From Balanoglossus misakiensis (taxonomy: Eukaryota > Hemichordata): DNA of 64,000 nucleotides. The position numbers were made by a program, and so were the translations under genes. Below are positions 49,206 through 62,583 of this stretch, in pieces. Where the stretch lies: positions 6,448,001-6,512,000 of the forward strand of contig CM082584.2 of assembly GCA_040954595.2 (NCBI GenBank), in the 5' to 3' direction. Numbering within the stretch: the first letter of the stretch is position 1; each line of letters opens with the position of its first letter. A model generated the notes under the pieces. The model was not told where the DNA came from, ran no database searches, and saw only the letters and a program-made list of their open reading frames with translations.

Positions 49206-52200
49206 TTGCAGCTTCCCCTAATAAATCAATGCTACTGTGATGTATTCCCAAGTGGTCTTAGTCAATGACAATTTATTGAACTCCGTAAAAACCAGTCTGG
49301 TTTGTAGATGCTAAACAAACACCAGTGTGTCTCTTTAATATTTTATTTAGTCCAATCTCAATCGGATAAGTGGGGGAATGAAAGTTTGTCTAAAGCCGGC
49401 AACTAGAGCAGAAATCAAAATCAAGCCAGATCGTGGGTTAGCATTGACTGTAATCCAATTTGTGACAGTGTCATGTTTGCTGTTAATTTAGGCAACTTGA
49501 AAGCACGTCTTTCACTAGAGAAAAAACTGTCAGGTTAATTTCACCGTTTACGACTTTGTTTTATCTGTCTCAATGGCAGTACACAGAAAAGGTTGCAAGG
49601 TTACAGTGTATTAATGTCCCAGTCTCTATCAAATGTTGAACGTACGTGATGACCAATTCTGCTGCCAAAACGTGGCAACAATACTGACCTGTGAAAACAG
49701 ATTTTCTTTTCAAGTGGCTATACAGGAAAAAATGAAGCCACTATAAACTAGGGGGTTAATGCTGGAAGTGTTCACTACAGTATCCCCCTTAGGACACTGG
49801 AAAAAAATACATATGTTGTACCTGATAATTAAAATCCAGGCACTGAGGCCATGCTAGTGTTTACCTCATTTCACAGTTGCAAAGCAAATTTCCAATAATA
49901 CTGAGCTTTTACACCTTTACCCTAGACATTCCCTGGTCGATACCCAGCCAGTGAAAATCAAATAATCTCTTTTGCACTGTTTGTCTGCATGCCAAAATTG
50001 CAATGGCTGTGAATTGACCCCAGCAATTAAATACTTCTGCCCAGGTCATAATTTTATTTCCTGTTTGATGATATAATAACGTTTATATTAAATATTCAGA
50101 TCTGTAAATTGTATTGTGGCCAGAGTGACCAACATTAGTGTAATAGGCCATTCTCTTTTCTCTTTGTCTTATAAAAGTTACAGGTTTTTCTGGTCCAACA
50201 AGGCATTACAATGGTGAAAAGTTTGGAAAATCATCATTTCACCGATGGATGTTTTGAACCCTATTTCTACTGAATTCTATAGAAATGACAAAATCTATAG
50301 AATGCTATTGAATTCTATAGAACATTATTTTCTATTACAGAAATATTTAGTCATAAAAATCTCTGGTCTAAGTTAAAGCTGGTAAAGAAGGTGTGACTTT
50401 ACAGATCTAATGCGCCTTTACATATCTCAGGCTAGATGGTGTGAAAACCAGGTCTGGTTCATTAGGTTACTGCCTTGACATATTAACGACAGCTGCCAGA
50501 CAGATATTGGTATGCTACATGTGTTAGAATGGTGCTAAGTGTTACTTACAGGGCGATATTTATGCCCCAGCTATACTGGTCATCTTTTATCAGATACATG
50601 AAAGCACATGATTGTAGTAACCAGTGGGAATAAAATTTTCATTAAGGGTCACCTTAGATAATATACATTTGTTTTGTGAATTATTAAAAAACTTCTTTGA
50701 ATCATTTTGAGTGCGATCAAATATGTAATCTATGCAAAAGAATGCTGACGCTCACAAGCTTAACGAACAAAAAGAAGTATAAAATGAATGTTTTGTACTA
50801 TAAATATCGCCATGGTTACTAACGATTTTAGCTGGAGGGCATGAAGCTATAAAACCATATAAAAAGAATCCACTCTCTCGATCATTATAAAAAGGAGCGT
50901 GGCATGTAGGAGTTTTATTTGTGTTCCCAAGTGCGTTTTTCCTGAAATCTAGTTTGCTCATATCATTGAAGGTGCTGCAAATGGAGGAAAAATGGATTTA
51001 ATTTTCCATGACGTAAATATACATTATGATTATGATCACTGTACACATACAAGACTTTACAAGTATATTGTAAGGACATTGTGCAGACTTTTCATTATGA
51101 ACTCTTTGCCAGTTCTTTCTGGAGTAAATGGAGTGTCCTCTTTCAAGATTGCTCCGATCAATTGTCGAAGGTTAATTGCCTTCAAAAGAAATTTAATTGT
51201 GCTGCACTTGTTGAAATTAATTTAATCGTTAGTAGCAATTAGACTTCGTTGAGTAGTACACATCCAGATGGTCCCCTCAATAGTTCAGCATTTTACTCAC
51301 GTGACTTCTTTTTTTCATTTTGCCCAGTTTACGTAAAAGAACGAGTGAGATATTAGTATTACATGTATTACAATTTTCAGATACTGTAAGATGAGAGGGA
51401 AAACTGCTGGATACATGCATGTAAAACAAACAAGTGAGCTTATAAAATTCATGGACAGTTGAGTGTGCGAAGTGAAAGTTTGTGCGTGCATATCACTACG
51501 ACATACTGGTTTTGTATGGTTATGCCGCGTATGGGTAATGTGCTTGTACCGGTAAAGGATGTAATTGTCTTGTCAATTCTTTTTGTATTCAGGCACCATT
51601 ACCCAGGATCGTAAGTAGGGGATATATTGTCACATGCTTTTCACGACCCAGTGAATTTGTAAAGGGAGCTTTGTCCGGATTAACGTATTATTAGCATCCC
51701 GGATCATGTGACCATGCGAGAGCCGGCACCCTGGACTGTGTGCGACATGCTGCCTGCATAGACCGCAAAAATCTCTTTATCTATAAGGTAGGACTCTATG
51801 ATAATGTGTACGTATTTGTGTGTGTGTGCATACATGTGTACATGTGAGTGTGGGTGCATGGGCGATTGAATTGTTTTATTTCAGACAGAAATACCTGCAT
51901 GTTTAATTGTTAGGGTTATATCGTCAGCTTCTCAATCTATAGTGTGCCGTAGATTGCTGGAAACTTTGTTGAAAAAAGCAACACGTGAACTAGAACAGCT
52001 GTTGGCAGTGCGGTCAAGTTACTCAATATCTTTTGTCAGTTAATTTGTTATAGCTATGCTGCATGGGATTTAAAACTGCCTTGTGGTTACTGCTGAGTGA
52101 AAGAACTCTAAATGAGATGAACACGTACATTGAGCAGTACATGCAGGCTGTTTTCGATCTGTGCATATTCGTGCAGTGTGATTTAAAACTGAAAAATTTT

Positions 52201-52249
52201 CCCTCTTGTGAGTGGTAGGTTCGGAAGACCAATTACGAAGGATTTGATT

Positions 52250-52645
52250 ACGTGGAGAAATTGGGAAAAATGGATAATGTCAAAGGTAATGAAATAGAAC
52301 ACCGAGTAGATCAGAATAAATGCCTTGACGTAGGTGTACCGGTATTGCATGCCGATGTTAGGATGGTTTGTAATTATCGCCATGGTAATAAGCGACGCAG
52401 AGGATATTATGGAGATAAATAGGTGCTGATTACAAGGTGTATCTGAAGTCATTGCATAAAAATTATGAGATGAAATCGCGGTGGACATTCGTTTGGCGAC
52501 AGGGTGATCATGTAAATTGGAAGAGGAGGTTAATGTACGTTAATGATGCGAGTACGGCTTGTCAAAAACGGCCAGGAAACTATTGTTGGCTATTCATGTC
52601 ATGAATCTGTCAATGGATGCTATAGACCAGTTCTTCCGGTGAAGC
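52250..52645 (+). other. Conserved non-coding island, right copy
   Basis: Partner of 13210-13590; high identity falls away sharply beyond 52645. Confidence 0.7.
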
Positions 52646-54067
52646 GACTGTGATACTGTCATTCTCATCTGTTCATGATCATACCGTATATCTTCGTATT
52701 TCAAGAAAATCAAGAATTCAGTTAAAACTTTCAATTCTGATTCCCTCAAACTTCAAAGCCTATACACAGATGCTATTGGCTAAACTGTGGGCAAGCTAGG
52801 CTGCCACGCTGGTTTATAAAGCCAGATGACCAGTCTGCCATGACTTGGTTGAGGTTCAGGGCCCAACTGGGTGACAGCTCTGGGCTATCATCAACCAAAG
52901 GCAATTATGCAGCCCCAAGGCTAAAGAAAAATTTAACACCTCATAGTTTTTTACATCCTATTAGCATATAAATACTAAAATCACAGGCTACTCTAGACTG
53001 CCAGGTTATACGATACATGAACAGATTAACCAAGAGTTAGCTAGCACTGGGCCAACCCATTGTTAGCCCGGTAGTATTGGCAACTCGGAAACTTGAAGCT
53101 CTTGATCTATGCTGTGTGTGATGTGTACCGTGTATGTAGCAGCTGATGGCCACAAGGGACCAGGAATAAGCCCAGATATCAGCTTGAATTGAATTACCAA
53201 TCACATGTTATTACAGAGTTAAACACGTACATGTACATGTAGATGTCACATGTGTATTGTAGATTACATTTTGCTTGCTGATTTTTAACAACTGTCTGTA
53301 TCCCCTGGATCTGTCATGAAGCAAACACGTGCAAATGCAAGATTGGCAATCCTCTATTCAGAAATTACTATAATCACAAAATCCAGGTATCAGAAAAATA
53401 TGGGTATATAGGGATGCCTGGGGTGGCGTTCTCATAAAACAAAGTTCTATTTGCTTTCCTCTTTTAGTTATAATCTCAGTTCCAATAGAAGTCTTTACAT
53501 TGTGTAATGTACTTTCATAGGGACAAAGATGAAACTAATCTTGCATGTAAAAATTTTTTATTTATACTTTTAAAAATATTGACCAGTGTGATTGGAACGT
53601 TTTGTATTTCTGGTTAAAAGTAAGTACCATAAACTGTAGCTTACCGTAAATGACTGATGTCATCTGGGATCATTTTGAAAGTGTTTTTATGTTATTACAT
53701 GTGCTCATGCAGTTAAACAAGATTCCTTTCCTCGCAAACAATGCTGTTAAAATTGTGACCCATCTTAATTGTTTTAAGAGTTTCCCTAGCACTACTCGAG
53801 AAATAATTTCATCTTAATGCGGAAAATATTATATTCACATCAATAATTTATCTACGCCTTTAAAAATGTTCAATCACCTGTGATAACTGGATGAGGGACA
53901 TAAAACAAGCGATACAGGTCACGGGTTGCGTGAAATATTCAAGAAAGAAAATTGCTTCAATGAAGTGAGTGAATTTTAAATCAAAGCCGTGAAAAGTTAT
54001 GGGAGGCTGGGTGTTGTGGCTTTTACGATCTGTGCATGGCATACTAGCAATTGCGTTTCTATGAATA

Positions 54068-54423
54068 TTAAAGGGACAAAGTCTCTCTCTCGCTGCCCTT
54101 TTTTCCATTAATTATATTTGATACAAGACACTGTTTGTTATTCTACATGTGGATATATAGCGAATGAACGTTCAACCACACACAACTTCCATCCCTCTTA
54201 TAGACAGGAGAGTGAAAAAACTCGCCAAAATGAATAATCGTTCTTTACCATTTATTCATTTTGGGCGAGTTTTTACTCTCATATCATACAAGTGGGATGG
54301 AAGTTTTGTGTGGTCAAACGTTGATTCACTATATATCCACATGTACATTAACATAAACGGTGTCTTGTATCAAACATAATTAATGGAAAAAAGGGCAGCG
54401 AGAGAGAGACTTTGTCCCTTTAA
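54068..54423. mobile_element. MITE-A, full copy, 356 bp, TTAA-flanked
   Basis: Same family as 7860-8219, with TTAA at both ends. The left arm has no copy at the corresponding place (about 11-13 kb), so this insertion is private to the right arm. TTAA target duplication suggests piggyBac-type mobilisation; the ends are not the usual piggyBac CCC, so the superfamily is uncertain. Confidence 0.88.
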
Positions 54424-56809
54424 TGACTGTAAGCTTTGGCTATGTTGAGAAGGGTACATAAACATCAGATAACAAATTATCATATCGAGGAACAGCATTT
54501 TAAAATCATAGCATTTGCAGCATCACTCTTGACAATATATCACTCATTTTCCTGCTGACATGTATCCACACGTGCTGTTATCAATACTTTATGTGACGAA
54601 TACCTTCCGTGACTCCTCTGTCTCATCAATAATGAGAGAGATGTTCCCGCCAGCCATCACTGTTGCATAAACATTCATTTTTTATAGCAGGTCTCAGCGC
54701 AAAACTGTCCACAATCTGTGCCCAAAAGGCGATCATCATGTTGGGGAAACCCATCCCTGATCAAACAGGATTAAATTGTTATTTCCCAGGCCGTAGTCGC
54801 ATGTAACGACGCCAGATGATGCCCAAATACGATGCAATAAAAACTGACGTTTTCATAGGATTCGCACCGTGCCCTATAACAGCTTCCAAAATGATGCATT
54901 TCAGGATAATTTACGGGACCCAAACAGAACGGTGATGTAACTTTAGCTCTGTATGGTTTTGGTCTCCCGTGCCAACAAGTAATGTTTGTTCAATGGTATC
55001 AGGGCACTTGCCTTGATCCAGCTAGGATTTTTCAATTCCGATATGAATCCCTAGCGACTACGTCCAAGACATTTTCACAGTGCTCTTAAGTTGATACAGA
55101 AGGATTCTGTGGTTTGTTGGTTGCTGTTGCCAGCCATTAATTTCCATACGCATACCGCTGCATGTGCAAAAGCTCACCAGTCCAATGATTTTCTGTGGAT
55201 TTCCCACTCCTTGTATTAAATTATTATTTTGACAATTTTCCTTAACCTCTCACATCTTGCAATTTCCAACTCATTGTCAAATTTAGGGTAGAATAATACA
55301 AATCACTGAGCATGCAGGAGAACTTTGAGACAAGTGTACGTGTGTTCCTCAGTGAAACTTATCATTTTGAGTATTCTCCTTAGCAACTGTTGCCTAGCAA
55401 TTTTCATCTTTCAGGATCACCTGAAACACTTATTGTGTCACATTGAATGACCTGATATGACCCCTGTATGACCTCTTACATTTTGGCGGCACAGGCCCAT
55501 TTTACATTGTCTTTGTTTGAGTCCACCTGCACCAGTCAACCAAAAACTTTGAAGTTAATCATGCTATCGAACTTTTAAACTAAAACCTGCCACTCAACAT
55601 CAACCATAGAACAAAAGTTGCCTTTAATCGTGGCTGCTAACTCAAGCTGTTAAAATACCTGGAGGTTTCCTTGAGTAACTGTGAACATACCGGTATGGAT
55701 GAATACGCAAGAATGAGAACTTATACAGTAGACCTATAATTCTCTCTCTATAAGCCAACCCTCGCGCAATATGCCTTGAATGCACATGGAAGCTGTCAAA
55801 GTTCTGTTTGCATCCGTGGCAACTAATATTCCCATGAAATGAGCATTATGATTTTATTGATGTGTTATGATGATGTGCTGAGGTTCTTTATTCTGCGTCA
55901 TGAGAATCCAACGAGCACGCGGATCCAACTGTGGTGGAGACCGTTGCCATGGTGATTGCAGAGATCACCAAGGAGGAATATAGGTATACCGTATGTCAAA
56001 CTCCTTCTGGTGTGCATGTAATATCCAGTCTCGTACCATCGCTACATTAGATAGAAAAAGTTGTACCTGCAGTGTATGGGTGAGCGTTATATCTTTTGTG
56101 TCGTAGAGTGGATCTTAACCGTTGCAACTTTATTCAATGATGTTCCTCGAGAAGGCAAAACCATGTGCCGGTACTAATTATCTTACAGTTGTGATCTGAA
56201 TCCTAAGTTTTAAGGAAGCTTAGGCCCGCCCTGGCTATCTCTCTCTCTCAGTGTAATGATTATCACGGAACGAAATTTCTTGAGGGAATTTTCCTCTCTG
56301 TTGCGGTCCACTGGTCCATGGCGTATTGTTACTAAAAACTTCAAATGGGACTGTGTTGCGATTCACTGCACGTATTCTCCGACCCCCTATTCTCCTAGCG
56401 CCACGCTTGCGTGCATTTGAATGTATGAACAGTTACTTTTGATAGAAAATAGCAACATTTAACGAAAGAGGTGGCATGTAATTTATTTCCGCCTATTGTC
56501 AGGTCGGGCCCTAACAATATCCCTCTTGAAATATAGGTGTCGTGAATAGCCCACCTTGTTATGCAAATTGGTGTAAATTTAGAAAAAGTTGGGGGTTAGC
56601 GTTACATGATACAGGTGACCGAACATATCATTGTAGAGCTGGTACCATCAGCATCGCATGTGGAAGGTTGCATGCATGCAACTGGTCTGGAAATTAGTAT
56701 TTGAGAATCCAGCGGACTGACAACATCGGGATTTTATACTTGGAAGCAAACATCTGTTTTCTGCGGAGACACGGGTAAATGCAGTTAGCTTGTTTTCTGT
56801 TGCTTGGAA

Positions 56810-57026
56810 TACTGTAAAACACTTTATTTCCGCGAGTTGAAATTTTCGCGATACAGAGAGAGGCCACTGTTTCGCGAGTATTAATTTTCTCAGTCTGTTA
56901 TTTCATTCACTGCATCGGGATTGTTATCTTCAAAAAAATTTACACGACCTTTTATTTTCACGTTATTTTGGCTCTCGCGTATTTCACGAAAATGTGTTGC
57001 TCGCGAAAATAAAGTGTTTTACAGTA
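56810..57026. mobile_element. MITE-B, 217 bp, TA-flanked
   Basis: Same termini as 21239-21447, with TA on both sides. Private to the right arm. Confidence 0.85.
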
Positions 57027-57089
57027 CGCAATTGTCAGGAGACGAGGTATAATGATATCTCCGAGTGGAGTATTGTTCGTGACGTTTCT

Positions 57090-57400
57090 CCCATACGTGC
57101 TGCACTATCACTGTGAAGTTGTGTGTGCACTGATGAGTGTTGGGGAATAATGATCCCCAGAGTTTTGTTATTCACGCGACCGACCGAGGCTTCTCTCAGT
57201 TTAATCCAGGTGGAAAAAAACACCTTGTTGAGACATCAGTCATGCTGACTTCCTGTGATTGGGAAGGAAACCTAAAAAGGTTGTTTATCCGTTTGTCAAG
57301 TCATTTTCAGCCGTTTGACCTGACGAACAGGCAACAATCGGATTTGGTCATCCATCTGTACCAGTTGCCACGGAAACTCTATAGTCAGGAGTGATTGATA
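57090..57400 (+). other. Conserved non-coding island, right copy
   Basis: Partner of 10590-10900. A MITE-B copy (56810-57026) inserted just inside this island in the right arm only. Confidence 0.7.
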
Positions 57401-58103
57401 AGTGGTCGATTGGTTTGTACTTGGTGTGGAAAAAATAGCATTTTGAGATTATTTTGTTACTGTGGGTATTATACTAATTTAGACATCAAGAAAGGATTTT
57501 TCTGCGTGGAAAATATCTGGATAGATCTAGAATTGCTTTGACCAATCTCAATTGAAGACACTTGCTTGATTATGGAAACACCTGTCCAAAGGGAAGTGGA
57601 TTTCTCTGAAAATGGCAGAGATGGTTGATGCCAAATGGGACAGGTGTGCTGAATGATGAAAGAATTCAGGATTTGATGATGGATTATAATGTAGTGTATG
57701 GTATTTGCTGGATTAGATGGATGAATTGATGGCCGGATAAGATGGACTGATAGAGATAGAGTGATAATGGGGGGAGTGGATGGATGTACATGTATTGATG
57801 TATCAAGGAAAGTCAGCACCGAGAATGGAGTACTGGTACATGGACCAATAGTTTAGGTCTGTTGATGAGATAATGGTGCCTTTATCGGTTTCAGGTCTGA
57901 TGAATGGATGGATGGGCCAGGATTTCGAGAGATGGGGGAGGGTAGATTAATTGATTAATTTAACAGAGTGGCAGCTAGATATTACACATTATGTATCTTT
58001 CATAGCTTAATTTCTAATGGAGTTGCAGGACAGAATTAAGTTCCTGCTGACTTTTTAGCTCCAAAGTACCACAGGTATGGTATTATTTCTTTTTGGATAC
58101 ATG

Positions 58104-58290
58104 TACCGTATAGAAAAGCCTGTTTAAACTGGACACGAAAGGGACTGAAGAATTTGTTTGGTTTGCAGAGGTGTCCAGTTTATAGAGGTTCTTTCAAAAT
58201 GTGCTTCTATGTCTAAGGGACTGGAAAATGTGTTCGCTATAGACAGGTTTCCAGATTAGACAGGGTTCGGATTAGACAGATATTACGGTA
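58104..58290. mobile_element. MITE-like element, TACCGTA...TACGGTA
   Basis: It starts TACCGTATAGAAAAGCCTG and ends with the inverse TACGGTA. The interior has CTGTTTAAACTGGACA and its partner CTGTCTAATCC words. The terminal match is short, so confidence is moderate. Confidence 0.5.
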
Positions 58291-58997
58291 TGAAAAAGAA
58301 CAATCTAGCCCGGTATTTGCATTAATTTCGTGCCAGTTAGGAATTCAAATTATTCTAACAATAGCGACTGCCGGTTGTCTGTTCACTTGCATTAGGAATG
58401 TATGTTGGGTTTATCTGCATGGAGGAGACTTCATAGCTGACTGATGGATATTGTACAGCATGGGTATAGATTATAAAATTTACTGATGACTACCGGTACC
58501 TATATTACTATCATGGTTTATTATTAGTGCAAATTCACAAGCACAGAGTTTTATCTGCCTCCTGCTATTAAATTATCACCTGTTAGTTTGTGCCGTGATG
58601 AGACCATGTAGTGTCAATTTAGAATTAGCGAGATGGGCAAATTGGAAAATTTCATCATCAGTTCTATAGCAAACTGAGCATGTTTATTTATAATTAGATT
58701 GGAATGGAGATTCGTGACGAGACATGCTAATTAGTGAGTTTTCTATCATTCCGATGATGTGGGCCTTTTGAAAGACTTGGTTTGCGTTTTCCATTTGATA
58801 AAAAAACTCGTTTTAAGAGTTGAATTCATCTGATGGAATTGTTTGCGCTCCTTATACACTGAAGTGGATCTAGTCAATTTTCTGGCCATGGAATGTGAAG
58901 TGGTTTACAAATCTGCACCTGTAGTTTGGACAAGTGTTTAGTATCTGGCATCCTTTGTGAAATTTAAAAAGCTAATTATCATTCAGTCTTCAGAGAA

Positions 58998-59211
58998 TAC
59001 TGTAAAACACTTTATTTTCGCGAGCAATAAATGTTCGCGACATTCGCGAGAGCCAAAATAGCGTAAAAATAAAAAGTCGCGTGATATTTTTTTTGAAGAT
59101 AACGATGCAGTGAATGAAATAAAAGAACGGGAAAATTAATACTCGCGAAAACAGTGGCCTCTCTCGAAATTGTGAAAATTTCACCTCGCGAAAATAAAGT
59201 GTTTTACACTA
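58998..59211. mobile_element. MITE-B, 214 bp, TA-flanked
   Basis: Same family, opposite internal orientation to the 56810 copy. It lies between the anchors pairing with 9000 and 9370 and is absent from the left arm. Confidence 0.85.
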
Positions 59212-62200
59212 TTTTAACTATGAAGCAAATTACTTAAGACTCCCATCGCCAGAGAAGTGTTCTGACTAGAAGTTCTCATGGAATTACCAAAGCATGAATG
59301 AAATAACCCCGATGATCCTTCGGTGCATTAATTTCTTCTTCCTTCTGTCTTTCAAATGTTGGCATTTACGGGCACACTCTGCTTTTTTTTAAGAACAAAG
59401 GAAATCCCACCTGGAGGCATTTTTGCACCAGGCCAGCATTTCTGGGCCAGGGTGTGGGAAACAGCATTTTCCCTTGAAGGCCTTTGTGTGAATGGTGATT
59501 GCGTTGCAAAGCCAGGTAGCAACGGTTCCACTCGCTTGGCTGTGACAGCCAGCCATCCATAACAGCAGTGGCCCGACTTAGATTATCATTGTCCGGTCCA
59601 ACCAGCCATTGGATACCTTGCGGTTTTGTGTGTGTGTGACTGTCGCGTGAAGCAACTGGCTTTTATGCACATTCTTCATCTCAGCTATAACTTCAGGATG
59701 TGTGTTCAAGTAACCGTGGCGCGCATGTCGAACTGGTGTCACTAACAGAGCCACGTTTGACAAACATCTTGTTTCTCCAGTATAATTTCATCCCGGAATT
59801 CAATCGGCTACATATCCATTCCACTGGAGCCACCGTGATAAATATTCTGCATTAATTCACAGTAATGTCACGACCGCTAATACTTGTCAAAATAATTAAA
59901 ACAAAAAAGTTGACACGGTTATCAGATCCAGTGACAGGCCCCCGGATGCACCCCTGGGAAAAAAATGAAGTCTTTATTATTTCGCAAAGATGAGCAGCTG
60001 ACGTGTCAAAGTTTCACCTGTATGTGTTCGAGTATTGACATAACTGTCATATTTGTTCAGGGGTCTGTTTGAAAATCACTTAGACCCATGCAGCCATTGG
60101 GGCTGTCTTTCAATTTAACTGTGACAGGCGAGATTTCAGACAAACAAGCTTATTTGCCAGGCCAGCGGTATTCAGTGCCGTTTAGTCAAACTTTATAGAA
60201 TGTGACGCAAGCTATTATCTTTAAATAACAGTTGTCAATCTACTGTGATGAAAGTTACATTGTCCATAGTATTACAAGAAGTTTACGCCACATATTGCAC
60301 GCTAGCGTTCACATCTGTCGTAGAAAAGCATCATGGATCTAGAATTGAAAACCTGTGTCGTTTGCATCAGAACTGTACCTTTTAAATGATCTGGAGGCAA
60401 TTATCTTTTAAATGTGCAATTTCCTGTATCGTGGCTTAGCAGACACCTTCTGCTCACGGTACGTTAATTTTTATGCCAGCAGTTTTTGTGCAAATGGATC
60501 ATGTATCGGAATATAGTCAAAACAAAATTCACCTTTTATATTTATTATCTGCTAAAAAAATGATAAAAGTAACTGTCAGTGCCAGAATTTTGAATCACGA
60601 TTTTTCAGAGGCATTTAATTGCTGCGAAGTTGGAATCTTACCAAGTTGCTCAGCATGAGAAAAGATTGTTTGTGAGTGTGAACGTTCTATGAGGCACGTA
60701 CAGCCTCCGAGCTCTGCAGTTTCTTGTGGGGTACGTAACATCCTGCGAAACTGTGTCTGCAATTTTCCCTCCAGTCTTCACATAGAGAAAAGTCAAAGAA
60801 ACAGTTTTGAAAGGGTGTTGAGCAAGACTTAATCACTGCTTGAATTTCAACCAGAAATCATGCAGTGTTTTTTTCCACAATATTGCATAGAAATTGATCT
60901 GTGAAAAATACATGTCACATGACCACTGATAGCTGTTTACTCTACACGATAATAGCCTCCCCCCTACTTTTGGGGGTTGGGGGCTTTGATAATTGACAGA
61001 AAACTACAATTCTTGAAAGGATGGATAAGTTGTGTACGTTGCATCGTCAAGAATGAAATGGAAGGCCTGTGGTATAATATACATGTACATGTACTCCTGC
61101 ACAGACTGAAGAAGTGAAAAAAGCTTGTCAGAATAACACAAACAGTGTAAAATTGGAATTGAACCGCGGTGAACTTTCCTGGAGCCTATTTGACGGCCGT
61201 AAATTGTTCCAAGTAGTGCTTAGAGACACAGACATAGACGTGGTTAAATTTCACAATCCCCCCAACTGTGGTCAGGATTGTACGGTGTCGGTGGTGATCT
61301 TATTAGCAATTAAGGGTAATAGGGAGCAATTTGATCAGAGACATTGTTTTTCTTTTCTAAAACTCGCCAACGCAGTGTGAAGACTTTGGTGTCAAGCTGT
61401 CTGTTTTTTTGGTATATGCTTGATTCAGCAACAATAAGTTTGATAGATCAGGTTGGAGGAGAATTTTGTCTTTTGATGTGCAGTTCTTTTCTGCATATCT
61501 CCCTATAGAAGTGCAAGAGTGTTGATACGTTTATATCTTTTATCACTTCAGTAAGTTACTTTGGGACCATGCAACTTTCATTTACCAGAGAAGAAGATAG
61601 CGCTTTCTGAATTCAATAATCATTCTCATTTGCGACGTAATTTAGATGATAACCTTTATCCCCATGATGCACTCCCTGCATGACATGCTCGATATCTTCA
61701 TGATGACGTCATGTCGATATAATTATGTCATTTCTATCATTCCACAGTTTGAAGTACACGTCAGAGATATGAATGAAATACCAGCCCTTAATCATCTGGG
61801 ATTTTAATTCTGCGACACAGACAGATCCTCTTTAGAATCATTGAATAACTATTAGATACGTCTTTTCATGCTGTGTTTAATGAAAGACGCACCCTTAAAC
61901 TACTCGAGAGTTAGCTTTATGCAACAATTTCTTTAAGAAACTATTATCCATCCTTCAGTTTTGTAGGGCAGTTTCTCTGTGTGAGGCCAGTCGCATCGAG
62001 AGGAGATCAAGAGTGGTGCCAGTTTAAAGAGATATTCGTGTTTCCGGTCCTTACACACACACAAAAAAGGTTGCTTTAATCGTAATCTGGGTCAAACAGG
62101 ATGAAATGGTTATAAATGCGTCCACAGTGAAATGGTCAGAAATAAAATGGCAACTGGGCATCTGAGGTTACTTTGAAATAGTTCAGCTCTGTTTATTGTG

Positions 62201-62353
62201 GTATACATGTAAAAGTGTTCCCAGCATGCATCTTACAGGGTTTTAAACGTGACACATTTCAACACTTGTGAAATACATGATTGATAGATGTCAAGAAAGT
62301 TTGCTGACAAGTTTGGTTTTGGAGTTTCATCAGAAGAGTGTCCAGTACTAGTC

Positions 62354-62366
62354 AGGTCAGAGGTCA
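62354..62366 (+). promoter_or_regulatory. Perfect DR1 nuclear-receptor element, right arm
   Basis: The plus strand reads AGGTCA-G-AGGTCA, the mirror of 5276-5288. Both lie in the same orientation relative to the arm. Confidence 0.5.
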
Positions 62367-62424
62367 GCATCTGACGAAAATCACGACGTCATAACTCTTA
62401 TTCAAGAGACAGGGTTTCAACGAA

Positions 62425-62535
62425 ATGCCGGCGTCTTTACTGCCAGTCTTGGCTGTTAAACAAGAGCGGAGAGTGCGCGTAACCTGTCAAAACTGTCTGC
62501 AGGGGGAATTCGGTGATTTGTGTCCCGAGGCTTAG
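62425..62535 (+). CDS. Candidate 36-residue small ORF, right copy (speculative)
   Basis: Paired with the frame at 5216-5106. Differences are confined to codons 2-9; from codon 10 to the stop the nucleotides are identical. I recognise no family. The Cys-x2-Cys plus Cys could suggest metal binding, but one such pair is weak evidence. Confidence 0.2.
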   Translation: MPASLLPVLAVKQERRVRVTCQNCLQGEFGDLCPEA

Positions 62536-62583
62536 AGGTATGCGACGGGACTGAAATACTTGACCAGTCAATCAACATGGCAC
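62451..62583 (+). other. 133-bp near-identical non-coding block, right copy
   Basis: Partner of 5058-5190, one mismatch. The conserved zone continues upstream to about 62165 at lower identity, and there it holds the DR1 site and a GACGTCA CRE-like half-site present in both arms. Confidence 0.8.

Noticed and set aside
57137-57394. Apparent conserved protein LVETSVMLTSCDWEGNL in both arms
   Set aside because: Indels on both sides shift the frame while nucleotide identity continues; better explained as a conserved non-coding element.
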